From CAJXJP01 sp964022365 (GTDB lineage Bacteria; Patescibacteriota; Gracilibacteria; BD1-5; UBA6164), in assembly GCA_964022365.1 (NCBI GenBank), contig CAXHZN010000003.1:1-64000 (forward strand): DNA of 64,000 nucleotides, given 5' to 3'. Below, in pieces: positions 62,763-64,000 of the stretch; within the stretch, counting starts at the first letter, position 1; each line of letters starts with the position of its first letter. The translations under genes were made by a program, and so were the position numbers. The notes under the pieces are model-generated. The model had not been told where the DNA came from, ran no database searches, and worked only from the letters and a program-made list of their open reading frames with translations.

Positions 62763-63458
62763 TTAACTAATCAGCGTCCCAACATTTTTTCATAAAATAC
62801 TATGTAAAATAGCATCTTCATCGTACAGAGAAACTACTTTAAGTTTCATAGAATTTTCTTTCGCTAAAGCAATTGCTGTTTGATCCATGACACGAAGATT
62901 TTTTGTTATTACTTCATCATAACTTGCTTGTGGTATAAATACTGCATCATCAAACTTCATAGGATCTTTATCATATACTCCGTTTACTTTTGTTGCTTTT
63001 ATCATCATATCTGCTTCTATTTCTAATCCTCTTAATACTCCTGCAGTATCAGTAGTAAAATAAGGATTTCATGTTCAACCTGCAAATATAATAACTTTTC
63101 AAGATTGAAGATCTTTAATAGCTTTATGTTTATTAAATCTATCTGCGATTCCATCAATTCAAAAAGAATTTAAAATTTTAGTATGAATTCATTTTCTATT
63201 TAATACATCACTCAGAGCAATCGCATTAATGTTAATAGCCAACATACCCATATTATCTCCATTACATCTATCAATGTTAATTTTTTCTATCTCGCTCCCG
63301 CGAATAAAATTTCCAGCTCATACAACCAATCCTACTTCGATTCATTTTTTTACGAGATTTGTAATTTTTTCACATACTTCATCTAACATTACATAATCTA
63401 ATCATCCAGATTGTTTTCATGCTAATGCTTCACCAGAAATTTTCAATAGTACTCTCAT
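62763..63458 (-). CDS. pyrH: UMP kinase
   Basis: A 231-residue hexameric amino-acid-kinase-fold enzyme. It starts MRVLLKISGEALAGKQSGG, with GLVVGAGNFIRG and VIIFAGGTGNPYFTTDTAGV, then ADMMIKATKVNGVYDKDP. It begins three bases after the preceding gene's stop. tsf and frr are not seen. Confidence 0.95.
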
Positions 63459-63461
63459 GAA

Positions 63462-64000
63462 TTATTTTGTTATTTCATTAAATAAATTATCTGTAACTTC
63501 AACAAGTGTAAACTCATCATTTATTGCTTTTAATTGAGTATTTTTTTCTTTTAACCAATTATTTTTTTCATCTTGAGTTTCTAATGTTTCCCAAGTTTTT
63601 AAAACATCTGCTTGTTCTAACTCTAAAATACCATAATAGTTATTTGAAACATAATGTTTTGCATATTTATATACTCCAGATTCATCTATAGACAATACGA
63701 AATATGAAATTGAACCTTCGTTTTCACTAGGTCTACATGTATTCCACCAAATTGTACCAATATTTAATCTGTTTGTTTGAGATAAAATATATTCATTTGT
63801 ACATTCAAACTCTAAATCTTTCACAGCTGAAATTTCTAGTCAAGGTATATCAGAATAACTTACACTTGATTCTGAAACTTTTACAGGATTCCCATATTTT
63901 GCATCACTTGGTAATCCTGAAATATCAATATCCATTGTATTAACATTTTCTAATTGATCGAGTTTTTCTTCTGGATTATAAATAGTTAGTTCTAAGATCG
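63462..64000 (-). CDS. Hypothetical protein (5' end outside window)
   Basis: At least 178 residues are present of a protein whose start lies beyond 64000. The visible part is aromatic, Asn/Glu-rich and contains WWNTCRPSENEGSISYFVLS and a helical LKTWETLETQDEKNNWLKE. One TGA glycine (DIPGLEIS). The pyrH start follows three bases after its TAA. No domain is recognised. Confidence 0.6.

Overview
The window comes from a strongly AT-rich bacterium that reads UGA as glycine (translation table 25). In-frame TGA codons sit at invariant glycines in dozens of genes: the DnaQ ETTG motif, the Gmk P-loop, the GlmU-type LAAGRGTRL loop, IscR-like, SufB, RluD, IF1 and IF2. Table 25 is established for the candidate phyla Absconditabacteria (SR1) and Gracilibacteria (BD1-5), so this is almost certainly a chromosomal piece of such a reduced, probably host-attached organism. 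Most genes look broken under the standard code and are whole under table 25; the coordinates here use table 25.

Layout. 1-6.3 kb: tsaD (partial), small unknown genes, RNA/SAM methyltransferases, a Fur regulator and a pseudouridine synthase. 6.3-9.4 kb: type IV pilin-like operon and a membrane protein. 9.5-17.8 kb: sigma region 4/HARE regulator, DnaQ exonuclease, recA, pheT, rpsT-infC-rpmI-rplT, yidD, rplA. 17.9-24.2 kb: a SUF iron-sulfur cluster on the minus strand (sufC, sufB, A-type carrier, sufD-like, membrane-anchored thioredoxin, CcdA, U-type scaffold, IscR-like regulator), interrupted by two small genes that look standard-code. 24.5-37.8 kb: rsmH, FtsL/DivIC-like, recR, a GST-fold protein, yvcK, alaS (with a frameshift), a 1079-residue unknown protein, gyrA and a GlmU-type nucleotidyltransferase. 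37.9-46.5 kb: a long minus-strand translation block (infB, cNMP-binding protein, infA, rpmJ, rpsM, rpsK, rpsD, rpoA, rplQ, rplM, rpsI, rpsL, rpsG, rpmA, tRNA-Thr). 46.6-53.2 kb: khpB, a membrane-anchored protein, trigger factor, a lipoprotein, gmk-trmD-zinc ribbon operon and an ICMT-like methyltransferase. 53.3-60.8 kb: a surface locus with a 996-residue Cys-rich protein carrying a 40-serine linker, a small lipoprotein, an about 1160-residue protein with a possible peptidoglycan-binding module, and an LPETG-anchored protein. 60.8-64 kb: yidC, rnpA, rpmH, pyrH and a partial unknown gene.

Two themes deserve attention. First, five short genes (949-1131, 2076-2354, 22879-23145, 23253-23366, 49799-50137) differ from the rest: each has a Shine-Dalgarno sequence and a following terminator, most have a recognisable promoter, and all their glycines use GGN. 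Two of them appear to END at TGA directly before a terminator, which conflicts with the code of their neighbours. Second, dispersed hairpin repeats and CCCGGG-cored terminators recur. Most native genes have AT-rich leaders without a Shine-Dalgarno sequence. No rRNA, CRISPR array, transposase or integrase was seen.
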